Both the position numbers and the translations under genes were made by a program. 40,470 bases of DNA from Cellulomonas sp. ACRRI (GTDB lineage Bacteria; Actinomycetota; Actinomycetes; Actinomycetales; Cellulomonadaceae). Below, in pieces: positions 8,201-18,519 of the stretch. The first letter of the stretch is position 1, and each line of letters begins with the position of its first letter. The DNA is taken from the NCBI RefSeq assembly GCF_022346185.1, contig NZ_JAKRMS010000022.1:1-40470 (forward strand). The letters are read 5' to 3'. The notes below the pieces were generated by a model. The model made no database searches. It had not been told where the DNA came from and was given only the letters and a program-made list of their open reading frames with translations.

Positions 8201-10346
8201 CACAGCGGCACCGGTCCCGAGCCGCCCCCGCCGGGCAGCATCGGCCCGAGCGCGACGGTGATCTCGTCCTCGGGGTGCCCGAACCCGAGGGCGCCCGAGT
8301 CGTCCGTCACCACGAGCGTCACGTCGTACACCCCCGGCGTGAACGTGTGGGTCACCACCTGCCCGGAGGCGGTGGTGCCGTCGCCGAACTCCCACCGGTA
8401 CTCCACGATCCGCCCGTCGAGGTCCGTGGAGCCCGACGCGTCGAACGTGTACGTCCCCGCACCGGCCACGCTGCCGGGGAGCAGCGACGACCCGGGAGTC
8501 GCGACGACCTCGGCGGTGGGCGGCTGGTTCGGCGCGACGTGGTCGACGAAGGAGGACACGACCCCCGCGCCCTCCTCGGGCACGTCGGCACCGAACATCT
8601 CCACGGTCCATACCCCGGGCTCGGGGTCGCGGATCGTCCAGTGCTCGAACGTCGGCCCCACCTCGTGCTCGGCGTCGCGCGGGGTGTCGCGGGAGTAGCG
8701 GGTTCCGGACGGTGAGACGAGCGACGTGACCACGTCGCGGCGCTCCGGCGCGATCACCACCTCGGAGAGCGCCGTGGTCGTCCGTGAGCCCGCGTCGGGC
8801 GCGAGGTACGGCGGGAAGAACGCGTCGAGGTCGATCACCGAGCCGCGCACCGTGTAGTGGGTGGTGACCGTCTGCCGGGACCTGACCACGACACTCGGGC
8901 GCATCGGGGAGCCGATCGTCGAAGCGACGCGGTTGGCCATGAGCGCGTGGCCGAGCGCGTTCGGGTGGAACGACCCGGAGACGTTCTCGAGCGAGAACGG
9001 GTTCATCCCGGGCTCGGCGTCGCACAGGTGGTGCCCGGCCAGGGCGGTGGTCATGGAGGCGTGCTCGAACCCCGCGCGGGTCGCGATCGAGGCGATCGCC
9101 TCGTTCGCCTGCCGGACCTTCTCGTTGAGCCACACCTGGTCGGAGGACCGCACCCCGGCGCAGCCCGAGTACCCGCCGAGGCCTGTCGGGGTGAAGAACT
9201 GCGGGTAATCCACGACGACGACCCGTGCGTTCGGCGCCCGACGTCGGATGTCGGCGTAGAGGTCGGACAGCTCGCGCGCGAGGGTCCCCTCCCGGAGCTC
9301 GGCGATCTTGGCGTCGATCGCAGGTCCCTGGTTGCGTGCGCAGCTGCGCCACCAGTTGGTCACCGGGTCGGCCCAGTCGCCGATCGCGTGCGAGAGGAGG
9401 CATCCAGCCAGTGTCCCGACGAAGCCCAGGTCGTTCCCCCCGATGCCCACCGTGACGAGCCGGGTGTCCGACCCGAGGGCTCCGAGCTGGGGACCCTGGT
9501 CGGCCTTCTGCGCGCGGTACATGTCACGCATCACGGCGCCCGAGCAGGCGCGGAAGTCCAGCGACAGCCGGGTGGTGCCCCGCTGGAGCAGGAGGTGCGG
9601 GTACGCAGCGTAGGAGCGCCGGCAGCTGTTGCCGTCCCAGTCGGTCCCGGGTTCGTAGTTCCCGGCGCCCTCGCCGGACTGGAACGAGTCACCCAGCGCG
9701 ACGTAGGTGTCGACGTGCACGACGTCCGGCGCGGACGCGGAGAGGAAGGTCACGTTGTCGATGGCGAACCCGGCCGGCTCGGCGGCGACCGCCTCGACCC
9801 GGAACGAGGCCATGCGGGACTGCGTGATCGTCACCCGGACGATCCCGAGAGCGTCGAGCGGCACCGAGAGCAGCTCGGCGCCGTCCGCGTCCCGGGCGAT
9901 CACCCGCACGCTCTTCCGTGTGTCGATGTACCCGACCGACAGCGCGAGGTGGTTCACCGTGCGCGGCGAACCGTCCGCACGGACGAACCGCCCCTCGATC
10001 GCCCCCTGGAACGTGGGCGTGCCGGACAGCACCGGGCTGGTGGGGTTCGAGCCGTCTGGGCGATGAACGGTGCGTCGCCGCCGAAGGCGATGCCGCGCTG
10101 CTGGTACTGCGTCGTGATCGCCGTGCCGACCGGGAACTCCGAGAAGGTGATCGTCTCCATCTCGTCCGCGGTGGTCGTGAGGCTGGCGCGCAACTCAGCG
10201 CCCACCTCGACCGAGGAGGTCTCGCCACCCGGCCCGTCCGAGGTGGACGCGGGAGGGTCGGCGGCCGTCGCCGGTGGACCGAGCGTCGTCAGCAGCAGGA
10301 TCGTGGCGACCAGGGCGGCTGCCGGCCGCCACCGGGGCATGGACAT
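8197..10346 (-). pseudogene. Secreted SGNH/GDSL esterase with PKD domain, frameshifted near the N-terminus
   Basis: A secreted hydrolase of 716 aa if one base is restored. Reading from ATG 10346 (ribosome site AAGGAG at 10354-10359): signal peptide (hydrophobic [15 protein letters not shown], then ATAA), a beta-sandwich-like region (ITFSEFPVG...QRGIAFGG), SGNH hydrolase, then one PKD domain (WEFGDGTTASG, VTLVVTDDSG). SGNH blocks: ALGDSFQSGEG (catalytic Ser), GIGGNDLGF (oxyanion Gly and Asn), SFHPNALGH (catalytic Asp/His region). Near 10055-10058 the frame breaks: the first frame reads ...FIAQ, the second resumes DGSNPTSPVLSG. Adding one C on the plus strand (GTCTG to GTCCTG) joins them exactly. 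It is either a real mutation or a sequencing error. A GTG at 10032 could start the second part, but that form would lack a signal peptide. Confidence 0.85.
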
Positions 10347-10353
10347 GCGCGCG

Positions 10354-10359
10354 CTCCTT
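10354..10359 (-). promoter_or_regulatory. Ribosome binding site of the SGNH esterase
   Basis: AAGGAG on the minus strand, 7 bases before ATG 10346. It fixes the start upstream of the frameshift and shows the signal-peptide exon-like piece is a genuine gene start. Confidence 0.6.
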
Positions 10360-10532
10360 CGTGCGTCGGAGGAACGAGCGGCTGGACACCGCGGGGGTGG
10401 TGTCTGGTCCTCGACCATCACCCTGGCGGAGTGGGGCCGTCGCCGGGCCGGGACCTACGTCCCCACTTCGGGCGCGCGTCCCCGCCGACCGACGTGGCGA
10501 CGGCCGTGAGCACACCTCCGTGCGGCACCGGG

Positions 10533-10538
10533 TAGCCT
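10533..10538 (+). promoter_or_regulatory. -10 box of prfB (leaderless)
   Basis: TAGCCT lies 8 bases before the GTG at 10547, with no Shine-Dalgarno sequence between them. This suggests a leaderless transcript. Confidence 0.45.
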
Positions 10539-10546
10539 GGACCGTC

Positions 10547-11665
10547 GTGGCAGCCACCGACTTCCCCGCCGAGATCCGCGACCTGCGCAGCACCCTGCAG
10601 TCGATCCAGGCGGTGTCCGACCCCACGGCCCTCCGGGCGAAGATCGCCGACCTCTCCGAGCAGGCGTCCGCCCCCGACCTGTGGGACGACCCCGAGTCCG
10701 CCCAGAAGGTCACCAGCGCGCTCAGCGCCGCGCAGTCCGAGCTGGACCGGGTCGACAAGCTGGGCGGGCGGATCGACGACCTCGAGACCCTCGTCGAGAT
10801 GGCGACCGAGGACGGCGGCGACGCCGAGACCCTCGCCGAGGCGGAGGCGGAGCTGGTCGCGATCCGCAAGGACCTGGGCGAGCTCGAGGTCCGCACGCTG
10901 CTGAACGGCGAGTACGACCAGCGTGAGGCGGTCGTGACGATCCGCGCGGGCGCCGGTGGCGTCGACGCGGCGGACTTCGCCGAGATGCTCATGCGCATGT
11001 ACCTGCGCTGGGCCGAGCGGCACGGCTACCCGACGACGGTGCTCGACACGTCGTACGCGGAGGAGGCCGGCCTGAAGTCGGCGACCTTCGAGGTGAAGGC
11101 GCCCTACGCGTTCGGCCACCTCTCGGTCGAGGCCGGCACGCACCGCCTGGTGCGCATCTCGCCGTTCGACAACCAGGGCCGCCGGCAGACGTCGTTCGCC
11201 GCGGTCGAGGTCATCCCGCTCATCGAGCAGAGCGACGACAACATCGAGATCCCCGAGTCGGAGATCAAGGTCGACGTGTTCCGGTCGTCCGGCCCCGGCG
11301 GCCAGTCGGTCAACACGACCGACTCCGCGGTCCGCATGACCCACCTCCCGACCGGCATCGTCGTGTCGATGCAGAACGAGAAGTCGCAGATCCAGAACCG
11401 CGCCGCCGCGCTGCGCGTGCTCCAGTCCCGCCTGCTCCTGGTCCGCAAGGCCGAGGAGGACGCGAAGAAGAAGGAGCTCGCGGGCGACATCAAGGCGTCC
11501 TGGGGCGACCAGATGCGGTCCTACGTGCTGCACCCGTACCAGATGGTCAAGGACCTGAGGACCGAGCACGAGGTCGGCAACACCTCCGCGGTGTTCGACG
11601 GCGACATCGACGGGTTCATCGAGGCGGGCATCCGGTGGCGCCGGCAGGCGTCCGTCGAGGCCTGA
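10547..11665 (+). CDS. prfB: Peptide chain release factor 2
   Basis: RF2, 372 aa, ends translation at UGA and UAA stop codons. The N-terminal PCRF domain (about 1-190) is helical. The stop-recognition tripeptide SPF is at 205-207, the same numbering as in E. coli RF2, and separates RF2 from RF1 (PxT). The catalytic GGQ is at 251-253 in [11 protein letters not shown] and triggers peptidyl-tRNA hydrolysis. The gene is a single frame: the programmed +1 frameshift with an internal TGA found in many bacterial prfB genes is absent. GTG at 10547 follows the -10 box at a leaderless spacing. It is followed by ftsE, the usual actinobacterial order prfB-ftsE-ftsX-smpB. Confidence 0.97.
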   Translation: MAATDFPAEIRDLRSTLQSIQAVSDPTALRAKIADLSEQASAPDLWDDPESAQKVTSALSAAQSELDRVDKLGGRIDDLETLVEMATEDGGDAETLAEAEAELVAIRKDLGELEVRTLLNGEYDQREAVVTIRAGAGGVDAADFAEMLMRMYLRWAERHGYPTTVLDTSYAEEAGLKSATFEVKAPYAFGHLSVEAGTHRLVRISPFDNQGRRQTSFAAVEVIPLIEQSDDNIEIPESEIKVDVFRSSGPGGQSVNTTDSAVRMTHLPTGIVVSMQNEKSQIQNRAAALRVLQSRLLLVRKAEEDAKKKELAGDIKASWGDQMRSYVLHPYQMVKDLRTEHEVGNTSAVFDGDIDGFIEAGIRWRRQASVEA

Positions 11666-11787
11666 TTCCCGCCCGATCGGGGCGGACGAGGGTGTGAATC
11701 GGGCATAACGCCCGGCGCGGGGCCCGGTGGGGCGACTCACAGGTTGCCGCGCGGCGTGTCACGGAGGGGTCACGACGGGCCGCTGCC

Positions 11788-11793
11788 TACGCT
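11788..11793 (+). promoter_or_regulatory. Possible -10 box for the ftsEX operon
   Basis: TACGCT in the 196-base prfB-ftsE gap, with about 65 bases to the ftsE GTG. No clear -35 is visible, so this is tentative. The gap also holds a small hairpin, CGGGC-ATAAC-GCCCG, near 11697-11711. Confidence 0.3.
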
Positions 11794-11861
11794 CGACGCG
11801 GCCCGGTCGCACCACCCTCCGCACGCCCCTCAGTCCCCGACCGACCGGCCGCCCAAGCCCC

Positions 11862-12551
11862 GTGATCAGATTCGAGAACGTCACCAAGGTCTACGCGCGC
11901 GGCGCGCGCCCCGCGCTGGACCACATCGACCTCGAGGTCGAGCGCGGCGAGTTCGTGTTCCTCGTCGGCGCGTCCGGCTCCGGGAAGTCGACCTTCCTGC
12001 GGCTGGCGCTGCGCGAGGAGCGGCCGTCGGCCGGCAAGGTCTTCGTCGCCGGCAAGGACCTCACGACCCTGTCGTCCTGGAAGGTCCCGCACCTGCGCCG
12101 CCAGATCGGCGCGGTGTTCCAGGACTTCCGGCTGCTGCACAACAAGACCGTGTTCGAGAACGTCGCGTTCGCGCTCCAGGTGATCGGCAAGCCGCGGCAC
12201 CACATCCTCACGACCGTGCCCGACGTGCTGGAGATGGTCGGCCTGGCCGGCAAGGAGAAGCGCCGCCCGCACGAGCTGTCCGGCGGCGAGCAGCAGCGCG
12301 TCGCCATCGCCCGCGCGTTCGTGAACCGGCCGGCGATCCTGCTGGCGGACGAGCCCACCGGCAACCTCGACCCGACGACCTCCCTGGGGATCATGCGCCT
12401 GCTCGACCGGATCAACCGCACGGGCACCACGGTGGTCATGGCGACGCACGACGACGAGATCGTCGACCAGATGCGCAAGCGCGTGGTCGAGCTGTCCGGC
12501 GGCGAGATGGTGCGCGACCAGTCGCGCGGCGTCTACGGCTCGGACCGCTGA
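11862..12551 (+). CDS. ftsE: Cell division ATP-binding protein FtsE
   Basis: ATPase of the FtsEX complex, 229 aa, the standard length. It sits on the inner face of the membrane and drives conformational change in FtsX to switch on peptidoglycan hydrolases at the septum. Walker [10 protein letters not shown] (about 37-45), Q-loop in AVFQDFRLL, signature [14 protein letters not shown], Walker [14 protein letters not shown]-loop MATHDDEI. The start [11 protein letters not shown] matches the FtsE family start; GTG at 11862 has no ribosome site. ftsX follows 13 bases after its stop, and the M23 hydrolase follows ftsX, so all three are likely cotranscribed. Confidence 0.97.
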   Translation: MIRFENVTKVYARGARPALDHIDLEVERGEFVFLVGASGSGKSTFLRLALREERPSAGKVFVAGKDLTTLSSWKVPHLRRQIGAVFQDFRLLHNKTVFENVAFALQVIGKPRHHILTTVPDVLEMVGLAGKEKRRPHELSGGEQQRVAIARAFVNRPAILLADEPTGNLDPTTSLGIMRLLDRINRTGTTVVMATHDDEIVDQMRKRVVELSGGEMVRDQSRGVYGSDR

Positions 12552-12564
12552 GGGGAGGATCGAC

Positions 12565-13482
12565 GTGCGACTGCAGTTCATCCTCTCGGAGATCGGCATC
12601 GGCCTGCGCCGGAACCTCTCCATGACCATCTCGGTCGTCCTCGTGACCTTCGTGTCGCTGACCTTCGTCGGCGCGGCCGCGCTGCTGCAGATGCAGATCA
12701 CGAAGATGCAGGACGACTTCTACGGCAAGGTCGAGGTCGCGGTGTACCTCTGCCCGGCCGGCACCTCGTCCGAGCCCACCTGCGCGGGCGGCGAGGTCAC
12801 CGACGACCAGAAGCAGGCGATCCTCGACGCGCTCGACGCCCCCGACGTGGCCCCCTACGTGGAGAGCGTCACCGAGGAGTCCAAGGAGCAGGCGTTCGAG
12901 ACGTTCCAGCGCCAGTTCGAGGGCCAGTTCTGGGCGCAGGTCACCACCGTCGACGACATGAACGAGTCGCTGCGCATCAAGCTCACCGACCCGGAGAAGT
13001 TCGAGGTCGTGGCCGACGTGCTCCAGGGCCGCCAGGGCGTCGAGACGGTGCAGGACCAGCGCGACCTCTACAACACGCTGTTCAAGGTGCTGAACTCGGC
13101 CACGCTGCTGTCGCTCGGCCTGGCCGGCGTGATGCTGCTGGCCGCGGTGCTGCTGATCACCACGACGATCCGGCTGTCGGCGATGAGCCGCCGGCGGGAG
13201 ACCGGGATCATGCGGATGGTCGGCGCGTCCAACCTGTTCATCCAGCTGCCGTTCATGCTCGAGGGCGCGATCGCCGCGACGATCGGCGCCGTGCTGTCGG
13301 TCGTCGGGCTGTGGGCGGGCGTCCGCTACCTGGTGACGGACTGGCTGGGCGGCCAGGTGGCCTGGATCCCGTACGTCACCACGAACGAGGTGTGGCAGGT
13401 GGCGCCGTTCCTCGTGGCTGCCGCGATCCTGCTCGCCGCGATCTCGTCCCTGGTCACCCTGAGCCGCTACACGAAGGTCTGA
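12565..13482 (+). CDS. ftsX: Cell division protein FtsX
   Basis: Membrane partner of FtsE, 305 aa, the usual actinobacterial size. It has the FtsX topology: a cytoplasmic start, helix 1 (about 22-44), a large extracellular domain (about 45-180), then three helices (around 190-212, 235-262 and 275-297). The extracellular domain holds a Cys pair (YLCPAG and PTCAGG) that could form a disulfide, and this is the domain known to bind peptidoglycan hydrolases or their activators. GTG at 12565 has a good ribosome site GGGGAGGA (12552-12559). The hydrolase it probably controls starts one base after the stop. Confidence 0.96.
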   Translation: MRLQFILSEIGIGLRRNLSMTISVVLVTFVSLTFVGAAALLQMQITKMQDDFYGKVEVAVYLCPAGTSSEPTCAGGEVTDDQKQAILDALDAPDVAPYVESVTEESKEQAFETFQRQFEGQFWAQVTTVDDMNESLRIKLTDPEKFEVVADVLQGRQGVETVQDQRDLYNTLFKVLNSATLLSLGLAGVMLLAAVLLITTTIRLSAMSRRRETGIMRMVGASNLFIQLPFMLEGAIAATIGAVLSVVGLWAGVRYLVTDWLGGQVAWIPYVTTNEVWQVAPFLVAAAILLAAISSLVTLSRYTKV

Positions 13483-13483
13483 C

Positions 13484-14830
13484 ATGGCGAGCATGCGCAC
13501 CCGCACCCCCCGCCGCGCGCGCGGCGTCCGCGCCGTCGCCGGCTCGCTGGCCGGAGCGCTCGCCGTCCTGGTCGGCCTGACCGCGGCCGGGCCCGCCGTC
13601 GGCGACGACCTCGACGACCGGCAGTCCGCGCTGCAGCGGCAGCAGGCGCAGAACGACCAGCAGCGGGCCGACGCCGAGGCGGCGCTCGAGGGCCTGAGCG
13701 CGCAGTACCAGCAGACCGCGCAGGACCTGCTGGCGGTCCAGCAGCAGCTCGCCCCCGCGCAGGCGGCGCTGACGGCCGCGCAGGAGGCGCTCGCCGGCTA
13801 CGAGCGGGAGGCGGAGCTGATCGCCGCGCGCCTGCAGGACGCCGAGGACCAGGAGACGTCGATCAGCGCGACGATCGCCACCGACACCGAGCGGTCCGAC
13901 CAGATCCGCAGCCAGATCAGCCAGATGGCGCGGCAGGCCTACCAGGGCGGCCCGAGCCTGTCCGGCCTCAGCATCATGGTGGGCGCGCAGACCGTCGAGG
14001 AGTTCACCGAGCAGTACGGCCTCGCGACCGCGGCGCAGCGCACCCAGAACGAGGTGCTCGACGAGCTCGCCGACATCGAGGCGGCCAACAAGAACAGCCA
14101 GGCGCGGCTGACGGCCGTCCGCGAGCGGATCACCGAGCTGAAGGCCGAGGCGGACGCCAAGGTCGCCGAGGCCGAGCAGGCGCGCCAGGAGGCCGCCGAC
14201 CGCAAGGCCGAGGTCGAGCGGCTCATCGCGGAGCAGACCGCGAAGCAGCAGCAGCTGGCGTCGCAGAAGGCCGCCGCCGAGGCCGAGATCGCGTCGATCG
14301 ACGCGGAGAAGGCGTCGATCGAGTCCGAGCTGACCAAGGTCGCGAACGAGCAGCGCGCCCGCGCCGCCGCCGCGGCCGCCGCCGCCGGCCAGCCGGCGCC
14401 CGCCGCCGGCCCGGTGTCCGGTGCGCTGTTCGGCAACCCGACGTCGATCAACCCGATCCACGTCACCAGCGAGTACGGCATGCGGCTGCACCCGATCCTC
14501 GGGTACTACCGGCTGCACGCCGGCATCGACCTGCGCACCTACTGCGGCACCCCGATCTACGCCGCCCGCGAGGGCACCGTGCAGTGGGCGCGCTGGCGCA
14601 ACGGGTTCGGCAACCAGGTGATGGTCGACCACGGGCTGTACAACGGCAGCTCGCTGATGACGTCGTACAACCACATGACGAGCTTCGTGGTCGGGGGCGG
14701 GCAGCACGTGTCCCAGGGCCAGCTGCTCGGCTACTCCGGAAACACCGGGACGTCGGCGGCGTGCCACCTGCACTTCGAGGTGTACGTCAACGGCGCGACC
14801 GTGAACCCGCGGCCGCTGCTCGGCCTGTAG
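13484..14830 (+). CDS. Coiled-coil M23 peptidase (EnvC/NlpD-like), FtsEX-linked
   Basis: Secreted peptidoglycan hydrolase or activator, 448 aa. Signal peptide (basic start, hydrophobic [18 protein letters not shown], Ala/Gly cleavage region near 38), then a long Gln/Ala/Glu-rich coiled coil (about 40-305) with a short Ala/Pro linker, then M23/LytM domain (about 325-448). The LytM metal residues look intact: H345 and D349 in LHAGIDL, H428 and H430 in HLHFEVY. This layout matches EnvC and PcsB-type FtsEX partners: the coiled coil binds FtsX and the enzyme cleaves crosslinks. An intact zinc site suggests it is itself a hydrolase, unlike E. coli EnvC. ATG at 13484 follows the ftsX stop by one base. 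Confidence 0.92.
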   Translation: MASMRTRTPRRARGVRAVAGSLAGALAVLVGLTAAGPAVGDDLDDRQSALQRQQAQNDQQRADAEAALEGLSAQYQQTAQDLLAVQQQLAPAQAALTAAQEALAGYEREAELIAARLQDAEDQETSISATIATDTERSDQIRSQISQMARQAYQGGPSLSGLSIMVGAQTVEEFTEQYGLATAAQRTQNEVLDELADIEAANKNSQARLTAVRERITELKAEADAKVAEAEQARQEAADRKAEVERLIAEQTAKQQQLASQKAAAEAEIASIDAEKASIESELTKVANEQRARAAAAAAAAGQPAPAAGPVSGALFGNPTSINPIHVTSEYGMRLHPILGYYRLHAGIDLRTYCGTPIYAAREGTVQWARWRNGFGNQVMVDHGLYNGSSLMTSYNHMTSFVVGGGQHVSQGQLLGYSGNTGTSAACHLHFEVYVNGATVNPRPLLGL

Positions 14831-14863
14831 CGGAATCCGGTGGGCGGCCGGCGCGCCGCCGGA

Positions 14864-14869
14864 TAGGCT
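14864..14869 (+). promoter_or_regulatory. -10 box for smpB
   Basis: TAGGCT in the gap before smpB, with a GC-rich inverted repeat just upstream (about 14848-14862) that could terminate the ftsEX operon. The transcript would carry a leader of about 50 bases. Confidence 0.4.
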
Positions 14870-14924
14870 GCTGCGTCGCCCCTGGATCCCGCCGGGGCAC
14901 CCGCACGACCCCAGGAGGAGAGTC

Positions 14925-15395
14925 ATGGCCAAGCAGAGCGGACGGTCGCTCGTCGCGTCCAACCGCAAGGCGCGCCACGACTACCTCATCGAGGACGTGT
15001 TCGAGGCCGGCGTCGTGCTCAGCGGCACCGAGGTCAAGGCGCTGCGCGCGGGGCGTGCGTCGCTGGTCGACGGCTGGTGCACGATCGAGTCGGGCGAGGC
15101 CTGGCTCGAGGGCGTGCACATCCCCGAGTACTCGCAGGGCACCTGGACGAACCACGCCCCGCGGCGCAAGCGGAAGCTGCTGCTGCACCGGCAGGAGATC
15201 GACCGGCTCGAGGCGAAGACCCGCGAGAAGGGTCAGACGATCGTCCCGCTGAGCCTGTACTTCCTCGACGGGCGGGCGAAGGTCGAGATCGCCCTGGCGC
15301 GCGGCAAGCGGGAGTTCGACAAGCGCCAGGCGCTGCGCGAGCGCCAGGACAACCTCGAGGCGCAGCGCGCCATGCGGGAGAAGCGCGACCGCTGA
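14925..15395 (+). CDS. smpB: SsrA-binding protein SmpB
   Basis: RNA-binding protein of 156 aa that carries tmRNA to stalled ribosomes for trans-translation. It has the SmpB beta-barrel fold motifs: [26 protein letters not shown], a loop [24 protein letters not shown], and a basic C-terminal tail [22 protein letters not shown] that enters the mRNA channel. ATG at 14925 has the strong ribosome site AGGAGGAG (14913-14920). Its RNA partner ssrA lies at 26103-26467, not next door. Downstream (15396-15481) is an 86-base convergent gap with no recognisable terminator. Confidence 0.97.
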   Translation: MAKQSGRSLVASNRKARHDYLIEDVFEAGVVLSGTEVKALRAGRASLVDGWCTIESGEAWLEGVHIPEYSQGTWTNHAPRRKRKLLLHRQEIDRLEAKTREKGQTIVPLSLYFLDGRAKVEIALARGKREFDKRQALRERQDNLEAQRAMREKRDR

Positions 15396-15481
15396 CGCGC
15401 CGCCATCTCGGCGAGTCTGCAGAACGTGTCTGCGCGCGGGCGGCGGCGCAGAGGCGAGAAGTGGAGAGTCGGCGGGCCAGG

Positions 15482-17590
15482 TCAGGTGAGGGACGCGCGG
15501 AGGGTGCCCGGGTCGGTCGTGGGGCGGTCGCAGACGAAGCCCCGGCAGACGTAGGCCGCCGCGCGGCCGCCGAGCAGCGGGCGGTCGCGCAGCAGGGGCA
15601 CCGCCGCCGGGTCCGCCGCCACCTCGTCCGGGTCGCCCTGCGCGAGCACCAGGCCGGGCGCGGGGGAGCGCACCGCCGCGCGGACGAGCGCGACCCGGCC
15701 GGGGTCGTCCGACCGGCCGAGCACCGCGACCTCCCGCGGGCCGTCCAGCACCGCCTCGGCGGTCGCCAGCGCCCACGCCACCGCGCGCGGGTGCTGGTGG
15801 GCGATGGACAGGGGCCCCGCCAGGGCCAGCTCCGCGGCCCGGCGGTCCGTCGCCGACCCGGACAGCGCGGCCCGGGCGAGCAGCGCGGCCGCCGCGGCGG
15901 ACTGCCCGGCGGCCGACGGGCCGTCCGCGACGTCCGGCCGGGTCGCCAGGCGCGCCACGACCGGGTCGGTCTGGTCGTCCGCGGTGTCCCGGAACCCGTG
16001 GCCCGGGGCCCGGAAGCGCGCGAGCACGGTGTCCAGCAGCGCGGACGCCCGCGCCGCCCAGTGCGGGTCGCCCGTCACGCCGCCGAGCACGAGGAAGCCC
16101 TCGGCCACCGCCGCGTAGTCGGTGAGCACGCCGGGCGCGGTGCCGACGGCGCCGTCGCGGGACGTGCGGGCGAGGCGGAGGAGCCCGTCGCCGCCGTCGA
16201 GCGTGTGCACGGTGTCGAGCAGCCGGGCCGCGTCGACCGCCGCCGCGACCCACTCGCGCCGCTCCAGGGCGGTCCCGGCCTCGGCCAGCGCGGCGACCGC
16301 CAGCCCGTTCCACGCGGCCACCACCTTGTCGTCCCTCGCCGGCTGCGGCCGGGCGGTGCGCGCGCGCAGCAGCGCCCGGCGCACCCGGGAGAACCGCACC
16401 TCGTCCTCCGGCGCCGGGTCGGCGCGCAGCTGCAGCACCGAGGTGCCCGCCTCGAACGTGCCCTCCTCGGTGACGCCGAACAGCGCCGCGGCCCACGCGC
16501 CGTCCTCCGGGCCCAGCGCCTCGTCCAGAGTCGCGCGGGTCCAGACGTACGTCGCGCCCTCGACGCCCTCGGTGTCGGCGTCGAGCGACGAGGCGAACGC
16601 GCCCTGCGGGGTGCGCAGGTCGCGCAGCAGCCAGTCCGCGGTGCCCTCGACCACCCGGCGCGCCAGGTCCGACCCGGTGCTGCGCCACCAGTGCACGCCG
16701 ATCCGCAGCAGCATCGCGTTGTCCTCGAGCATCTTCTCGAAGTGCGGCACGGTCCACGTGCCGTCGACCGCGTACCGGGCGAACCCGCCCCCGACCTGGT
16801 CCGCCATCCCGCCGCGCGCCATCGCCTCGAGGGTGCCGGTCGCCATCGCGAGGGCGCGCTCGTCGCCGGTGCGCGCGTGCCGCCGGAGCAGCCACTCCAG
16901 CGCGGTCGACGGCGGGAACTTCGGGGCGCCGCCGAACCCGCCGTGGTCGGCGTCGTACGCCGTGGCCAGGGCCTCGACCGCCAGGTCCGACACCCGGGCC
17001 ACGGCGTCCAGGTCGAGGACGGGTCCGTCGGCGTCGTCGGTCCCCGCGTCGCCCGCATCGCCCGCGGGGCCCCCGTCCTCGCCGGCCGGGGCCGGGCCGC
17101 CGAGGTGCGCCAGCAGCTCCGCCGCCCCGCCGCGCACCTCGTCGCGCCGCTCCCGCCACGCGCGGGACAGCGCCTCCAGCACCTGCCCGAACGACGGCCG
17201 CCCGGCCACCGGCACGGGCGGGAAGTACGTGCCGCAGAAGAACGGGTCGCCCTCCGGCGTCGCGAACACCGTCATGGGCCAGCCGCCCTGCCCCGTCATC
17301 GCCTGCGTCGCCGCCATGTACGCCGCGTCCAGGTCGGGGCGCTCCTCGCGGTCGACCTTCACGTTGACGAACCGGCTGTTCATCACCGCGGCGACGCCCT
17401 CGTCCTCGAAGGACTCGTGGGCCATCACGTGGCACCAGTGGCAGGCGGCGTACCCCACCGAGACCAGCAGCGGCACGTCCCGGCGGCGGGCCTCGGCGAA
17501 CGCCTCCTCGCCCCACTCGTACCAGTCGACCGGGTTTTCGGCGTGCTGCCGCAGGTACGGGCTGGTGCTGCGGGCGAGGCGGTTGGGCAT
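15482..17590 (-). CDS. DUF255 thioredoxin-domain protein (YyaL/spermatogenesis-associated 20 family)
   Basis: Large cytoplasmic protein of 702 aa. The N-terminal thioredoxin-like domain (about 1-165) starts with the family signature [18 protein letters not shown] and contains a CxxC at C50-C53 (ACHWCH), [14 protein letters not shown] and GTYFPP. The rest is an alpha/alpha six-hairpin barrel like glycoside hydrolases, with [13 protein letters not shown] and [16 protein letters not shown]. The family is widespread and its biochemical role is not settled; some members are linked to thiol redox or sugar chemistry. Length is normal for the family. It is divergent from the hydrolase gene at 17707. 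ATG at 17590 has a weak G-rich site only. Confidence 0.92.
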   Translation of the reverse strand: MPNRLARSTSPYLRQHAENPVDWYEWGEEAFAEARRRDVPLLVSVGYAACHWCHVMAHESFEDEGVAAVMNSRFVNVKVDREERPDLDAAYMAATQAMTGQGGWPMTVFATPEGDPFFCGTYFPPVPVAGRPSFGQVLEALSRAWRERRDEVRGGAAELLAHLGGPAPAGEDGGPAGDAGDAGTDDADGPVLDLDAVARVSDLAVEALATAYDADHGGFGGAPKFPPSTALEWLLRRHARTGDERALAMATGTLEAMARGGMADQVGGGFARYAVDGTWTVPHFEKMLEDNAMLLRIGVHWWRSTGSDLARRVVEGTADWLLRDLRTPQGAFASSLDADTEGVEGATYVWTRATLDEALGPEDGAWAAALFGVTEEGTFEAGTSVLQLRADPAPEDEVRFSRVRRALLRARTARPQPARDDKVVAAWNGLAVAALAEAGTALERREWVAAAVDAARLLDTVHTLDGGDGLLRLARTSRDGAVGTAPGVLTDYAAVAEGFLVLGGVTGDPHWAARASALLDTVLARFRAPGHGFRDTADDQTDPVVARLATRPDVADGPSAAGQSAAAAALLARAALSGSATDRRAAELALAGPLSIAHQHPRAVAWALATAEAVLDGPREVAVLGRSDDPGRVALVRAAVRSPAPGLVLAQGDPDEVAADPAAVPLLRDRPLLGGRAAAYVCRGFVCDRPTTDPGTLRASLT

Positions 17591-17706
17591 GCCCCCACTC
17601 TCGCTCCGGGGTGGGGCCGCCGCGACCCCGGCGGGCGCCCGGGTGGCCGGGGCGTGCGGAGTCCGCCAGAGTCGGACCCCAGCCCCCGAACCGAAGGAGA
17701 CCGTCC

Positions 17707-18519
17707 GTGCCGTCGTCGCCCCCCGACACGCCGACCCGCGACGGGGACCGGCGGCACCCCGGGCGGCTGCTCGCCCGGACGGTCGGCGGCGCCCCGCCGC
17801 GCGGGCTCGACCCCGCCGCGGGTGTGGTGGTCACCGACGTCGGCCGGACGGACGACCCGGTGGTCGTGCTGGTGCACGGGATCGGCGTCTCCGAGCGGTA
17901 CTACCGGGGGCTGGCCCGCGAGCTCGCCACCGACCGGCGGGTGCTGGTCCCGGACCTGCCCGGGTTCGGCCGCAGCCCCCGCCCGGCCCGCGTCCCCGCG
18001 GTCGAGGACCTGGCGGACGTCGTGCTGGCCGTGCTCCGGCACCGCGGGATCGAGCGGGCGACGCTGGTGGGGCACTCGATGGGCGCCCAGGTCGTCGCGG
18101 AGGCGATGCTGCGGGCGCCCGAGGTGGTGGAGCGCGTGCTGCTGATCGGCGCGGTCGTGGACCCGGAGGCGCCCTCCGTGCTGCGCCAGGCGCTCCGGCT
18201 GGCGAGGGACGGCCTGCACGAGCCGCTGCGGGTCAACGCGGTCGTGGCCAGCGACTACCTGCGCACCGGCCCGTCCTGGTACTCGGCGGTGCTGCCGCAC
18301 ATGTTCGCCTACGACACGGCCGGTGCGGTGGCGCGGCTGCCGGGGCCGGCGCTGATCGTCCGGGGCGAGCGCGACCCGGTGTCGTCGCGGGCGTGGGCGC
18401 GCCGGCTCGGGGCGCTCGCCCCGCGGGCGGACGTGCGGGAGGTGCCCGGCGCCGGGCACGTCGCGATGGCCTCGCACGCCCCGCTGCTCGCCCGCTGGGT
18501 GCGCGAGGCGCCGTGCTGA
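17707..18519 (+). CDS. Alpha/beta-fold hydrolase (first of an overlapping pair)
   Basis: Predicted esterase or lipase-like enzyme of 270 aa, probably cytoplasmic, as no signal peptide is seen. Motifs of the alpha/beta hydrolase fold: oxyanion-hole HGIG after [14 protein letters not shown], nucleophile elbow GHSMG with S124, a late Asp in VRGERDPV, and catalytic His in [11 protein letters not shown] at 17707 is preceded by GAAGGAG (17692-17698). The next gene, also an alpha/beta hydrolase, overlaps its end by 7 bases, so the two are an operon. Substrate not inferable. Confidence 0.88.
   Translation: MPSSPPDTPTRDGDRRHPGRLLARTVGGAPPRGLDPAAGVVVTDVGRTDDPVVVLVHGIGVSERYYRGLARELATDRRVLVPDLPGFGRSPRPARVPAVEDLADVVLAVLRHRGIERATLVGHSMGAQVVAEAMLRAPEVVERVLLIGAVVDPEAPSVLRQALRLARDGLHEPLRVNAVVASDYLRTGPSWYSAVLPHMFAYDTAGAVARLPGPALIVRGERDPVSSRAWARRLGALAPRADVREVPGAGHVAMASHAPLLARWVREAPC

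Noticed and set aside
10547..10700. Programmed +1 frameshift in prfB
   Set aside because: The whole RF2 protein is encoded in one frame without an internal TGA.
15396..15481. Terminator or repeat element between smpB and the DUF255 gene
   Set aside because: Only short chance repeats (TCTGC, GGCGGCG) are seen; no stable stem like those elsewhere in the window.
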